From Desulfobacterium sp. (lineage in GTDB: Bacteria > Desulfobacterota > Desulfobacteria > Desulfobacterales > Desulfobacteraceae), in contig JAQYWC010000042.1 in the NCBI GenBank assembly GCA_030145245.1, positions 1 to 42,745 of the forward strand: a DNA stretch of 42,745 nucleotides, in the 5' to 3' direction. Of this stretch, positions 1 through 8,421 are shown one piece after another. The notes under the pieces are model-generated. The model searched no databases and was not told the origin of the DNA. It was given only the letters and a program-made list of their open reading frames with translations. The position numbers and the translations under genes are program-made. How positions within the stretch are numbered: position 1 is the stretch's first letter; each line of letters starts with the position of its first letter.

Positions 1-2
1 CG

Positions 3-290
3 GAACCCGGCCCGGCAGAGTCCACAATAGACCCCCAACCTGACGTTGACGAGGGGAAGGATACCACCCCCACACCTTCGGAACCCGGCCCGGCAGAGTC
101 CACAATAGACCCCCAACCTGACGTTGACGAGGGAAAGGATACCACCCCCACGCCTTCGGAACCCGGCCCGGCAGAGTCCACAATAGAACCACAACCTGAC
201 GTTGACGAGGGGAAGGATACCGCCCCCACACCTTCGGAACCCGGCCCGGCAGAGTCCACAATAGAACCCCAACCTGACGTTGATGAGGCA
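3..290 (+). repeat. Tandem 78-bp coding repeat, 3 full copies plus a partial fourth
   Basis: Copies begin at 3, 81, 159 and 237 and encode 26 residues starting EPGPAEST and ending TPTPS. Copies differ by only a few bases, for example GAC/GAA after the ATA codon, so the array looks recently homogenised. It continues past the left edge of the window. Confidence 0.95.
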
Positions 291-2660
291 GACACCCCCT
301 CGGCTTTGCCCGACCAAATCGTTTTTACCATGGACGAAGATGGCACGATCGCTATCACAGAAGAACAGCTTTTATCCCATATATTGGATGCCGACGGGGA
401 TGAATTATCAGTTAAGAATCTGACCGTGGAAAACGGAACCCTGGAGGAAAAGGGTGATTCTACCTACACGTTCATCCCGGACGAAAATTATAACGGTTCA
501 GTTCTATTGAACTATGAAATTTCCGACGGCGCCGGATTGAAGCCAGCAACGGGAACCATTGAAGTAAAACCTGTCAACGATGCCCCTGAAGCCCTCGAAG
601 AAATCAACCTATCCATATCTGAAAAACCGAAACCCAAAATTCGCCTGGAAGAAAATACCGACTATGGTGAAGTTCAAATCCAGGTGGACGGACAATGGCA
701 GACCATGGAAATCGGAAAAGAGTACGAAAAGGACCACGAAATCCGCTTTGTACCCGATGAGCCCCTCATTTCAGAACTGACCCGGGATGTCCAAGTCGGC
801 ACCTTTGATAAGCGGGCTGACCTTTCGGATTGGGGAGAAAAAGTCGATGATAATACATACAGGTACACTGAAAATGACCTGAGTATTACGACACATAGTA
901 CGGATGATCCCATTGCCGTCTATAACAAGAAAGGACACGTGGGTACCGGAATCGGAGACACGGATAAAAGCGGATTGAATCGGGGAGAAAGCCTGATCGT
1001 ATCCGTTGAAGGAGAGGAGATCAACCAGATTGCCTTTGATCTCGACGGCATCGGACCATGGTTTAAGGAATCCAGTCCCGGTAAAGATGATGCATGGACA
1101 AAGGTCCATATAAAGGCTTTCGATGAAGAGGGAAACCTGATCGAAGAGCAGTTTAGTTCCGGGGACCACGATGCCGCAAATCAGGAGACCTATGATTTTA
1201 TAACCGATACGCCTGTGGATCATTTTGAACTGACAACCTCCGGCGGAATGGGGAACTACGTGGTAACGGGGATGACCTTGTCCAAAAGCCTTCAAACAGA
1301 CGTGAACCTTACGGCCATAGATACTAACGGTACCGAAGAAAGTATTCCCATCCACCTGAATATGCAGAATCAATCATCCGGTGAAACCATTGACCTTTCT
1401 TCCCATGTATCCGCCGCACAGGAACCAGAAGCCGCGACCGCAGAGGAATCCGATGGTCTGATATTGTCGAAAGAACAGCTTCTCGAAAAAATAACAGATG
1501 TGGATGGAGACCATCTGAGCATTGAGGATATCCACATTGTACAGGGAGAAGGAACCATTCTTGACAACGAGGATGGCACCTATACAATTACACCGGATCC
1601 CGAATCCCCAGAACAATTGAAACTCGCCTATACCACCAGTGACGGTGATGCCAGTGTTGAGAATTATATTAACATTGAAGATAAAAATCTGGCTTCGAAA
1701 GATAAGGATCAAACCCAAGAGAACAATACAAGCTCTTCCCTGCCCCCTGAAACGGACGAAACCAATGATTCAGAGCAAAAGCCATCCGCCAGTGAAGGTG
1801 CTGACACGGTGGAACAGGCCCCCGGAATTGATGCAGACCATGAATCCGACCCTGCCGACGCCCCGTCTAAAACACCAAATCAAAAACCAGGGCAAGAGTC
1901 AGGTAAGATCCACGATGATAACGGCCACGGCAATGACCCCGACGGAGTGGACGAGAGCAATCCGGCCACACTGAAAAAGGCCGGAGAAGAGGAATCCGAT
2001 GATAACGGCCAGGGGCATCCAGGCAAAGCCCGGGAAACAGCAGGGGCCAAGGGCAAAGACCCACAGAACGAATCCCAAGGTGCTGACACGGTGGAACAGG
2101 CCCCCGGAATTGATGCAGACCATGAATCCGACCATGCCGATGCCCCGTCTAAAACACCAAATCAAAAACCAGGGCAAAAGTCAGGTAAGATCCACGATGA
2201 TAACGGCCACGGCAATGACCCCGACGGAGTGGACGAGAGCAATCCGGCCACACTGAAAAAGGCCGGAGAAGAGAAACCCGATGATAACAGCCATGGGCAT
2301 CAAGGCAAAGCCCAGGAAACAGAACCAGAAATTGAAAGAGCATTGGATGCTCCGAACGATGGGCCAGTGGATCTTGTATCGGGCAATGCCGAACCAGTGT
2401 CTGATATGGAATTATTGAATTTCAGCCAGGAAACATTTAAAAGCCCGGATGCCGACTGGACTCAAAGTGTTGATCCGGAAAATGATGCCGGCTTTGACAA
2501 CGGAGACAATGAGGCCTGGACCCAGACCCTTGAGCGAATGGACACCGATGACGGGCAGGCTCATGAACAAGAAGATCTGGATATGGAATCCAGTGAAGTG
2601 GACGTTTCGGTGGATCCTCTCAATGAAGTTGAATCGAATAACGATACAACCATCCTCTAA
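3..2660 (+). CDS. Large repetitive cadherin-like surface/secreted protein, 3' part (5'-truncated by window edge)
   Basis: The reading frame is open from the first bases, so the N-terminus lies upstream; 885 residues are visible. In order they show a 26-residue tandem repeat (3-290), a cadherin-like/tandem-95 type domain with DADGD and a closing NDAP (about 312-600), a unique region with a beta-sandwich look (about 780-1300), a second cadherin-like domain with DVDGDHL (about 1459-1680), two copies of a 94-residue acidic repeat containing a HGNDPDGVDESNP motif that looks calcium-binding, and a very acidic tail ending DTTIL. These features are typical of large RTX-type, probably type I-secreted, adhesins in Gram-negative bacteria. 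No GGXGXD nonapeptides are visible here. The TTG at 306 is not a credible start because the repeats continue in frame upstream of it. Function (adhesion/biofilm) is inferred. Confidence 0.8.
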   Translation, partial: EPGPAESTIDPQPDVDEGKDTTPTPSEPGPAESTIDPQPDVDEGKDTTPTPSEPGPAESTIEPQPDVDEGKDTAPTPSEPGPAESTIEPQPDVDEADTPSALPDQIVFTMDEDGTIAITEEQLLSHILDADGDELSVKNLTVENGTLEEKGDSTYTFIPDENYNGSVLLNYEISDGAGLKPATGTIEVKPVNDAPEALEEINLSISEKPKPKIRLEENTDYGEVQIQVDGQWQTMEIGKEYEKDHEIRFVPDEPLISELTRDVQVGTFDKRADLSDWGEKVDDNTYRYTENDLSITTHSTDDPIAVYNKKGHVGTGIGDTDKSGLNRGESLIVSVEGEEINQIAFDLDGIGPWFKESSPGKDDAWTKVHIKAFDEEGNLIEEQFSSGDHDAANQETYDFITDTPVDHFELTTSGGMGNYVVTGMTLSKSLQTDVNLTAIDTNGTEESIPIHLNMQNQSSGETIDLSSHVSAAQEPEAATAEESDGLILSKEQLLEKITDVDGDHLSIEDIHIVQGEGTILDNEDGTYTITPDPESPEQLKLAYTTSDGDASVENYINIEDKNLASKDKDQTQENNTSSSLPPETDETNDSEQKPSASEGADTVEQAPGIDADHESDPADAPSKTPNQKPGQESGKIHDDNGHGNDPDGVDESNPATLKKAGEEESDDNGQGHPGKARETAGAKGKDPQNESQGADTVEQAPGIDADHESDHADAPSKTPNQKPGQKSGKIHDDNGHGNDPDGVDESNPATLKKAGEEKPDDNSHGHQGKAQETEPEIERALDAPNDGPVDLVSGNAEPVSDMELLNFSQETFKSPDADWTQSVDPENDAGFDNGDNEAWTQTLERMDTDDGQAHEQEDLDMESSEVDVSVDPLNEVESNNDTTIL
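1797..2325 (+). repeat. Two tandem copies of a 282-bp coding repeat
   Basis: The block starting GGTGCTGACACGG at 1797 recurs at 2079, a 282-bp (94-codon) period, with near-identical DNA through the GNDPDGVDESNP-encoding part; the second copy fades at about 2325. Both copies stay in the frame of the adhesin gene. A recent internal duplication is the simplest reading. Confidence 0.9.
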
Positions 2661-2752
2661 AGAGACGGTTCAACCGAGGCCTTAAGATTCCCCCATGTGC
2701 CGTCTAACAGGACGAGAAATATCAAACCGTTCTCCGACCGATCCTTTTAAGA

Positions 2753-2769
2753 GTATCGGATTCCGATAC
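2753..2769. other. Short perfect palindrome downstream of the adhesin gene
   Basis: GTATCGGA and TCCGATAC are separated by one base, about 95 bp after the adhesin stop. It may form a small hairpin; no function is assigned. Confidence 0.4.
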
Positions 2770-2832
2770 CTCGGTCCTTGATTTTTATGAAAACAGCAGG
2801 ATGATCACCGGATCCATCGAGATCTAATCCCC

Positions 2833-2871
2833 GGTATCCCGGACTTTACTTTCGGTAAAGTCCGGGATACC
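2833..2871. terminator. 17-bp perfect hairpin between convergent genes
   Basis: Arms 2833-2849 and 2855-2871 are perfectly complementary (GGTATCCCGGACTTTAC and its reverse complement) around a 5-nt loop. The hairpin lies between the adhesin gene (plus) and the aminotransferase gene (minus), which converge here, so it probably acts as a bidirectional terminator. No T-tract follows on either strand. Confidence 0.7.
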
Positions 2872-2885
2872 TATGAATTCCTCGA

Positions 2886-4070
2886 CTAATCAACCTCTTT
2901 TATGACATCGGCCAGCTTTTTGATGGTTGCGTCAATGGTATCCACATCACTCATGGTGTAGTTCAGCCGCATGGTTTCAAGACCTTCCATGGGATTGGTG
3001 TAGAAATACCGGCCCGGAACAAAGGCGATGTTTTTTTCCACGGCCCGTTGATAAAGCGCCGTCATATCATACCCTTCAGGCCCCCTCACCCAAAGAAACA
3101 TCCCTCCTTCCGACGGTGAACAGGCGAAATCCTTTGGAAAATATTCCTGGATGGCAGAAAGCATGGCTTCCTGCTTGGGTTTGTAAAGCGCCTTGATCAC
3201 GGGAAGATGGGCTTTCATATATCCCCCGGACAGGTATTCGGCGGACAGGGCCTGATTAAAGGTACTGGTATGAAGATCCACCCCCTGTTTCACAAGCACG
3301 AGCCATTTTCTCATGAGTTCCGGTGCCGCGTAAAAACCGATGCGCAGTCCCGGAGCAAAAATTTTGGACAGGGTGCTGATGTAGACCACATGGTCCGGTG
3401 CCAGGGTCTTTATGGGGGGGATATCGCTGCCGCGATACCTCAGGGCACTGTAGGGATCGTCTTCCACAAGCAGCGCGTTGTGCCGGGTGATGATTTCGGC
3501 AATTTTCTCCCGCCGCCCCAACGAAAGGGTCCGGCCCGTTGGGTTCTGAAACGTGGGCACAAGATAGATAAATTTGATGGCATTGTTCGCAAGCACCTCT
3601 TCCAGGGACTCGGGAATCAAGCCGCCATCATCGGTGTCCATGCGCACATACTCGGGCTGGTAGGGGTTGAAAGCAGAGATGGCACCCAGGTAGGTGGGGG
3701 CTTCCACAGCTATCTTGTCCCCCTTGGAGATCAGGATTTTGGCCACACCGTCCAGAACCCCCTGGGATCCGCTGGTCACGTGGATATCTTCCGGAGCAGC
3801 AAAGATGCCTCTTTCCTCAAGCAGATCCCGGAGCGCTTCCCTCAGGGGCATAAATCCTTCGGTGAGTCCGTACTGGAAGGCATCTGATCCATATTTGTCC
3901 ATCACGTTTTCCGTGAGGGTTTTTATTATCTCCATGGGAAAGCTGTCCGGGGACGGTATGCCCCCTGCAAGGGACACCATTCCCGGCTGGGATACCACTT
4001 TCAAAATTTCACGGATCGCATTGGCGCCCATCATCCCGGTGCGCCCGGCCAATAGATGCTTAAAGTTCAT
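2886..4070 (-). CDS. PLP-dependent fold-type I aminotransferase (2-aminoadipate/aromatic type)
   Basis: A 394-residue class I/II aminotransferase. Visible marks are the SLAGGIPSP entry motif near residue 33, QYGLTEG near 66, GSQGVLD near 101, the PTFQNPTG loop near 172, and the Schiff-base lysine K236 in STLSKIFAPGLRIG. This subgroup (LysN/aromatic aminotransferase-like) transfers amino groups between amino acids and 2-oxoacids in the cytoplasm; the exact substrate cannot be read from sequence. The ATG at 4070 is preferred over one 16 codons upstream because AGGAG lies 6-7 bases before it. The gene is divergent from a MocR-type regulator that shares the aminotransferase fold, which suggests regulation by that protein. 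Confidence 0.85.
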   Translation of the reverse strand: MNFKHLLAGRTGMMGANAIREILKVVSQPGMVSLAGGIPSPDSFPMEIIKTLTENVMDKYGSDAFQYGLTEGFMPLREALRDLLEERGIFAAPEDIHVTSGSQGVLDGVAKILISKGDKIAVEAPTYLGAISAFNPYQPEYVRMDTDDGGLIPESLEEVLANNAIKFIYLVPTFQNPTGRTLSLGRREKIAEIITRHNALLVEDDPYSALRYRGSDIPPIKTLAPDHVVYISTLSKIFAPGLRIGFYAAPELMRKWLVLVKQGVDLHTSTFNQALSAEYLSGGYMKAHLPVIKALYKPKQEAMLSAIQEYFPKDFACSPSEGGMFLWVRGPEGYDMTALYQRAVEKNIAFVPGRYFYTNPMEGLETMRLNYTMSDVDTIDATIKKLADVIKEVD

Positions 4071-4159
4071 GGAATTCTCCTCTGATAACGCTGTTGAATG
4101 TTTACCCTGATGTTGCAAATGGCTTTATATTAAGACCGCATACTGAAGCATTCGGGGTG

Positions 4160-4183
4160 TTAACGTGTTTCCTTTTTCGTTAA
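4160..4183. promoter_or_regulatory. Candidate operator: inverted repeat TTAACG-N12-CGTTAA
   Basis: TTAACG (4160-4165) and CGTTAA (4178-4183) flank a 12-bp T-rich spacer in the 177-bp intergenic region between the divergent aminotransferase and MocR genes. The position suits a shared operator; the assignment is inference. Confidence 0.4.
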
Positions 4184-4211
4184 GAAACTATATGATGCCG
4201 AAAATAAAAAA

Positions 4212-4250
4212 AACAGATGCAGTTGTTTACAAAAAAAACCATAACAGATG
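4212..4250. promoter_or_regulatory. Candidate MocR half-sites: direct repeat AACAGATG, 31 bp apart
   Basis: AACAGATG occurs at 4212-4219 and 4243-4250, a spacing of about three helical turns. Known MocR-family regulators such as GabR and PdxR bind spaced direct repeats. The second copy overlaps the first possible ATG (4248) of the regulator, which fits autoregulation or use of the later ATG at 4260. Confidence 0.35.
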
Positions 4251-5681
4251 GGTTATGTGATGAAAGAGAACCAGGTTCAATTTAAATACAAGTCCCTTGT
4301 ACAGGAATTTACGTCCAAGATCAGAAACGGAAGTTTCCGGCCCGGGGAGAGGCTTCCTTCCATCAGAACCCTGCACAAGGGGCTGCAACTAAGTGTCAGT
4401 ACCGTGTATCAGGCCTATTCCGAACTGGAAAAAGCAGGCCTTGTGGAAGCCAGGCCCAGATCCGGTTATTTTGTCAAACCCATGTCGGTTTTTGAAATTC
4501 CCCAAGCACCCCGCACCGATCCCAGGCCGGTTCATGTGACCCTGTCAAGTATGGTGGCATCCACCCTCACGGACAACCGGGATTGTGAGATGGTTCACCT
4601 GGGCACCTCCACGCCGGCACCGGAACTGCTTCCGGTCAAAGCCCTGTCCCGCATCATGAAAAGCATCAAGACGGATGAGATGACACATCTTCTGGATTAT
4701 TCCCTGGCTGAGGGGGACCCGGAATTGAGGCGGGGGATTTCCCGCCTGAGCCTGGGGGTGATGGACGGTGTGGGGCCTGCTGATATCATCGTAACCCAGG
4801 GCAGCATGGAAGCGCTTACCCTGTCCCTTCGGTGCGTGACCCGGCCCGGGGACGTGGTGGCCATCGATTCCCCCACACACCTGGGGTATCTCCAGCTTCT
4901 CCAGGAGCTGGGGCTGATGGCCCTGGAAATACCTGCAGATCCCCGGTATGGAACAGATGTGGATCATCTGGCACGGGTTCTGGCCCACCGTAAGGTTGCT
5001 GCATACCTGCTGGTATCCAATTTTCAAAACCCCACCGGCGCCCTGATGCCGGAGGAGCAAAAAAAAAGGCTGGTGGAACTGACCCACGCCCATGACATTC
5101 CCGTAATCGAGGACAATCTTTTTGGAGAACTCTACTTCGGCCGTCACAGGCCCCTGTCCCTGAAAAAATATGACCAAAAGGATCTGGTGATCTCCTGCTC
5201 CTCCTTTTCCAAGACAGTCTCCCCCGGACTACGGGTGGGATGGGTGGTTCCCGGCAATCGGTTTTACCATAAGATACTTGCGCTTCGCACCGGAACGACC
5301 ATCGCGGCTTCTACCCTGGATCAGTACCTGGTCATGCGGTTTTTAAAGGAGGGGGAATATGACCGGTATATGCGAAAGCTCCGGGGGGCCATGAAACAGC
5401 AGATGGATGGGATCGCCGGGGCCATCCGTCGCCATTTTCCACCAGCCACACGCCTGGCCGTTCCCGGGGGAGGATCTCTTCTATGGGTGGAACTGGACCG
5501 GAAGGTGGATTCCCTGGCCTTGTTCCATGCGGCCCGGGAAAAAAAGATAGCCATTGCCCCGGGGATCTTTTTTTCCGTCACCAGTCACTTCAACCATTTT
5601 ATTCGAATCGGTTGCGGTTTTCCCTTTACGGACCGTACGGAATCGGGGATTAAAACCCTGGCAGAACTCATGGAACCTTAA
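4248..5681 (+). CDS. MocR/PdxR-type GntR-family regulator with aminotransferase domain
   Basis: The 477-residue protein has an N-terminal GntR winged helix (about 13-78, with RPGERLPSIR and STVYQAYSELEKAGLVEARPRSGYFV) fused to a fold-type I aminotransferase domain. QNPTG lies at about 260 and the PLP lysine is K322 in SSFSKTVSPGLRVGW. Proteins of this architecture are transcription factors that sense PLP or an amino compound. It is divergent from the aminotransferase at 2886-4070, a likely target. Neither ATG 4248 nor ATG 4260 has a clear Shine-Dalgarno sequence; the second removes only four residues. Confidence 0.88.
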   Translation: MGYVMKENQVQFKYKSLVQEFTSKIRNGSFRPGERLPSIRTLHKGLQLSVSTVYQAYSELEKAGLVEARPRSGYFVKPMSVFEIPQAPRTDPRPVHVTLSSMVASTLTDNRDCEMVHLGTSTPAPELLPVKALSRIMKSIKTDEMTHLLDYSLAEGDPELRRGISRLSLGVMDGVGPADIIVTQGSMEALTLSLRCVTRPGDVVAIDSPTHLGYLQLLQELGLMALEIPADPRYGTDVDHLARVLAHRKVAAYLLVSNFQNPTGALMPEEQKKRLVELTHAHDIPVIEDNLFGELYFGRHRPLSLKKYDQKDLVISCSSFSKTVSPGLRVGWVVPGNRFYHKILALRTGTTIAASTLDQYLVMRFLKEGEYDRYMRKLRGAMKQQMDGIAGAIRRHFPPATRLAVPGGGSLLWVELDRKVDSLALFHAAREKKIAIAPGIFFSVTSHFNHFIRIGCGFPFTDRTESGIKTLAELMEP

Positions 5682-5909
5682 AAGAAAAGATAGGAAATTA
5701 ATTCCTATTGACTTTATACAAAAAAACAATTAACCCATACCAAGCTCTCGGGCATCCGCCCCATTGACGCACAGAGGACGAATCCCGGCCCCATACACAA
5801 CATGAACCGTAGATCTTTGCGCTTGAACCGATACCTGTTTTACCTGTTGTAATCAGAAATGGGCCCAGTTCATATGCGGGAAGCTATACTAGCCTTGAGA
5901 GAGAAAAGC

Positions 5910-7130
5910 ATGGACACCAAGCTGAACATCAAGATCATTGCGGCCCTCACCCTGGTTCATTTCACCGGCGACTTCTACACCTCGTTCACAAGCCCCCTGC
6001 TTCCTGTCTATGTGGACAAGCTTGGCCTCTCAATGGCCCAGGTGGGAATCCTCAACGGAGTGATGCGGTTACTGGCCTTTGTGATCCAGCCCTGTGTGGG
6101 CTACCTTTCCGACCGCTACCAGACCCGGTCCTTCATCCTATGGGGCGTATTTTTAACTGTCATCTGCATCCCCTTTTCCGGGATCGTCCCCAATTTCACC
6201 CTGTTGCTCCTGGTGCTGGCCGCAGGCTCGGCAGGATCGGCCATGTTCCACCCCTCCCTGACAGGTATGATCCCCCTGTACGCCGGCGAAAGACAGGGAT
6301 TCTGTATGTCGGTCTTCAACACCGGCGGCACATTTGCCTATGCTGTGGGACCGGTCTTCATCGCCTGGTATGTGGGCCGGTTCGGCCTTGATACCATCCC
6401 CTACACAGTCATTCTGGGATCTATCGTCATCCTCATCAGCCTCAAGACCATTCCCATACCCGTGAGCGAAGGATTCAAAGACGCCGGATTCTGGGGCTCC
6501 CTCAAGGAGACCTTTGGGGATGTGTGGAAACCCATTGCCATGATCTGGGTGGTCATGGTGCTCCGGGCCCTTGCCGGGCAGTCCTTCACCACCTTCATGC
6601 CGGTCCATCTGGCACAGATCGGCCACAACCTTGTCTCCGTGGGATTCCTCATCTCCCTCTTTGTCCTGGCCGGCACCGCCAGCGGCCTCATGTCCGGCTA
6701 TCTGTCGGACGCCATGGGGTTCAAGAAAATATTCTTCGTGATCCATCTTTTAATGACCCCGGCACTGCTGCTCTTCCTCTATCTACCGGGCGCCTGGGTC
6801 TATGGGGGTGCGTTTATCGCAGGTTTTTTTGCCCTGGCCACCCTGCCCCTCGGGGTTCTCATGGCCCAGCAGCTTGCCCCCAAGGGAAGAGCCATGGTCT
6901 CCAGCCTCATGATGGGACTTGCCAACGGCGTAGGCGGTCTTCTCTCCCCCCTGGTGGGAAAGCTTGCCGATATCTACTCCCTGGAGACCGTCCTCTTCTG
7001 GATCGCCTTTGTGCCCCTTATCTCCCTGATCCCCATCGTCAAACTGCCCAGGGTAGGAAAAGACGCCGATCCCCTTGTTTTCAGGGAAGGTCCGGCCCGC
7101 CTCACCATAAAGAGCGAATCCGCAAAATAG
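5910..7130 (+). CDS. MFS transporter, Fsr (fosmidomycin-resistance)-like
   Basis: The protein is about 406 residues with roughly twelve hydrophobic segments. It opens with a VHFTGDFYTSFTSPLLP motif, resembling the HF-x-DFY start of Fsr-type major facilitator transporters, and has a loop-2 motif GYLSDRYQTR and its repeat GYLSDAMGFKK after helix 8. These are inner-membrane drug or metabolite exporters; the substrate here is unknown. I chose the ATG at 5910, which follows a GAGAGAG stretch; an ATG at 5859 would add 17 residues but has no ribosome site. The gene stands alone between the MocR gene and a PhzF-family gene. Confidence 0.82.
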   Translation: MDTKLNIKIIAALTLVHFTGDFYTSFTSPLLPVYVDKLGLSMAQVGILNGVMRLLAFVIQPCVGYLSDRYQTRSFILWGVFLTVICIPFSGIVPNFTLLLLVLAAGSAGSAMFHPSLTGMIPLYAGERQGFCMSVFNTGGTFAYAVGPVFIAWYVGRFGLDTIPYTVILGSIVILISLKTIPIPVSEGFKDAGFWGSLKETFGDVWKPIAMIWVVMVLRALAGQSFTTFMPVHLAQIGHNLVSVGFLISLFVLAGTASGLMSGYLSDAMGFKKIFFVIHLLMTPALLLFLYLPGAWVYGGAFIAGFFALATLPLGVLMAQQLAPKGRAMVSSLMMGLANGVGGLLSPLVGKLADIYSLETVLFWIAFVPLISLIPIVKLPRVGKDADPLVFREGPARLTIKSESAK

Positions 7131-7285
7131 AGGGCCAACGCCCCAGGCGCTTGAAACCAATCTGTACCCATTGTTTTTATCAGCAAGTGCTACTTTTAAT
7201 GCTATTGGCGATGGTGTAATAACACTATCGGAAGCACCCGAATCAAATGATGAGATAAAGAAAAAACGGGGACACAGAAAGGAAA

Positions 7286-8188
7286 ATGATGAGAGAATTT
7301 ACATTTAAAAAAATGGACGCCTTTGCAACGGAAAGATCATCCGGAAATCCGGCCGGATACATCCGGCTTGCTTCCATGGCCGATATCAGTGAGGAAGAGA
7401 TGCTTCAAATAGCCAAAGAACTCAAAGGTTTCGTGAATGAGGTCGGTTATATGTCCAGGATATCGGAGCGTTTTTTCGACCTGAGATATTTTTCATCGGA
7501 AAGGGAAGTTGAGTTCTGCGGTCACGCCACAATCGCCATTATGTATGACCTGATAAAGAACGATGAAAATTTACAAAAGTTCGACGAACTCCGGATAAGA
7601 ACCAACAGCGGGGAATTATCAGTCGAAAACAGGATACAACAGGAAGACGCTGTTTTTATCATGTCTCCTGCGCCTGTTCATAAAGAAATATCATTTGATG
7701 CGCAGACAGTTGCAGAAAAATTAAAGATCAAAACAAAAGAGATAGACACTGCCTATCCGATTTCGGTGATCAATGCCGGATTGTCAACGCTGCTGGTGCC
7801 GGTAAAAACATTAAAATCAATTTTTGCTGTTTTACCTGACCAGGAAGAACTGAAGCAATTCTGCCTGGACTCGGAGATTGATATCATAGAGGTTTTCACC
7901 GGTGATGTCGCTGATGGACATAATCACTTCAGAACAAGGGTATTTGCCCCGACTTTCGGATATCTGGAAGACCCTGCCACAGGATCGGGTAATTCCGCGT
8001 TTGGATATTACGCCCTGAGAAACGGGTTGTGGAACAGCGAGACAATTATGATTGAACAAAACGGGCTGAAAGACAGATATAATTTAGTAAGACTTCAAAA
8101 GAAGCTTGATGGGAAAGGAAATGACAGGGTGTTGTTCGGGGGAGGAGCAATTACAAGGATAGATGGGAAATATTTACTTTATTCATAG
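7286..8188 (+). CDS. PhzF-family epimerase/isomerase-like protein
   Basis: The protein is 300 residues, the usual PhzF length. It has the N-terminal KMDAFATERSSGNPAG motif (9-24), a glutamate in NEVGYM (E52) at the position of the catalytic acid, FCGHAT (78-82), and a C-terminal EDPATGSGN loop. The family has the diaminopimelate-epimerase fold and includes the phenazine isomerase; most members away from phz operons have unknown substrates, and no phenazine genes are present here. Two adjacent ATGs (7286 and 7289) follow AAAGGA; the second has the better spacing. The DNA is more AT-rich than the MFS gene before it. Confidence 0.85.
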   Translation: MMREFTFKKMDAFATERSSGNPAGYIRLASMADISEEEMLQIAKELKGFVNEVGYMSRISERFFDLRYFSSEREVEFCGHATIAIMYDLIKNDENLQKFDELRIRTNSGELSVENRIQQEDAVFIMSPAPVHKEISFDAQTVAEKLKIKTKEIDTAYPISVINAGLSTLLVPVKTLKSIFAVLPDQEELKQFCLDSEIDIIEVFTGDVADGHNHFRTRVFAPTFGYLEDPATGSGNSAFGYYALRNGLWNSETIMIEQNGLKDRYNLVRLQKKLDGKGNDRVLFGGGAITRIDGKYLLYS

Positions 8189-8190
8189 TT

Positions 8191-8334
8191 AAACATCCTG
8201 CCGCCCGATTGCGGCCGAATTTTGCCTCTTCCGGTAGCCTGGCAAAGCAGATGGCGATCGCTTCTTACGACTACATGGGCAGTGCCGAAGCGATCGCCAC
8301 CCTTAGCAAATACGGTTTTGAACCCAACCGTTAA
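8191..8334 (+). pseudogene. Possible C-terminal remnant of an unknown gene
   Basis: After the PhzF stop, one plus frame reads sensibly to a TAA at 8332-8334 and ends with a protein-like stretch, MAIASYDYMGSAEA followed by IATLSKYGFEPNR. There is no ribosome site before the internal ATG at 8251, so this looks like an orphan 3' gene end rather than a functional small gene. The family is not recognised. It contains a 13-bp inverted repeat, listed separately. Confidence 0.3.
8252..8299. repeat. 13-bp perfect inverted repeat with GCGATCGC cores
   Basis: TGGCGATCGCTTC (8252-8264) and its reverse complement (8287-8299) enclose 22 nt between the convergent PhzF and TrpS genes. Each arm holds the self-complementary octamer GCGATCGC. 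It could act as a terminator hairpin for either gene, or be incidental to the coding remnant that spans it. Confidence 0.5.
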
Positions 8335-8421
8335 TTGACCACCTCCTATAAGATCCCCCAATATCATCAGTATATTGATTTGAAATCCGAAAGAAGATGC
8401 ACCCCCAGAGCACCAAAGCCA

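Noticed and set aside
3-290. CRISPR-like repetition
   Set aside because: The 78-bp repeats are contiguous, coding and spacer-free.
771-1373. A 200-codon minus-strand ORF
   Set aside because: It is antisense to the adhesin frame and not protein-like.
3207-3887. A 226-codon plus-strand ORF
   Set aside because: It is antisense to the aminotransferase gene, which has clear catalytic motifs; this frame has none.
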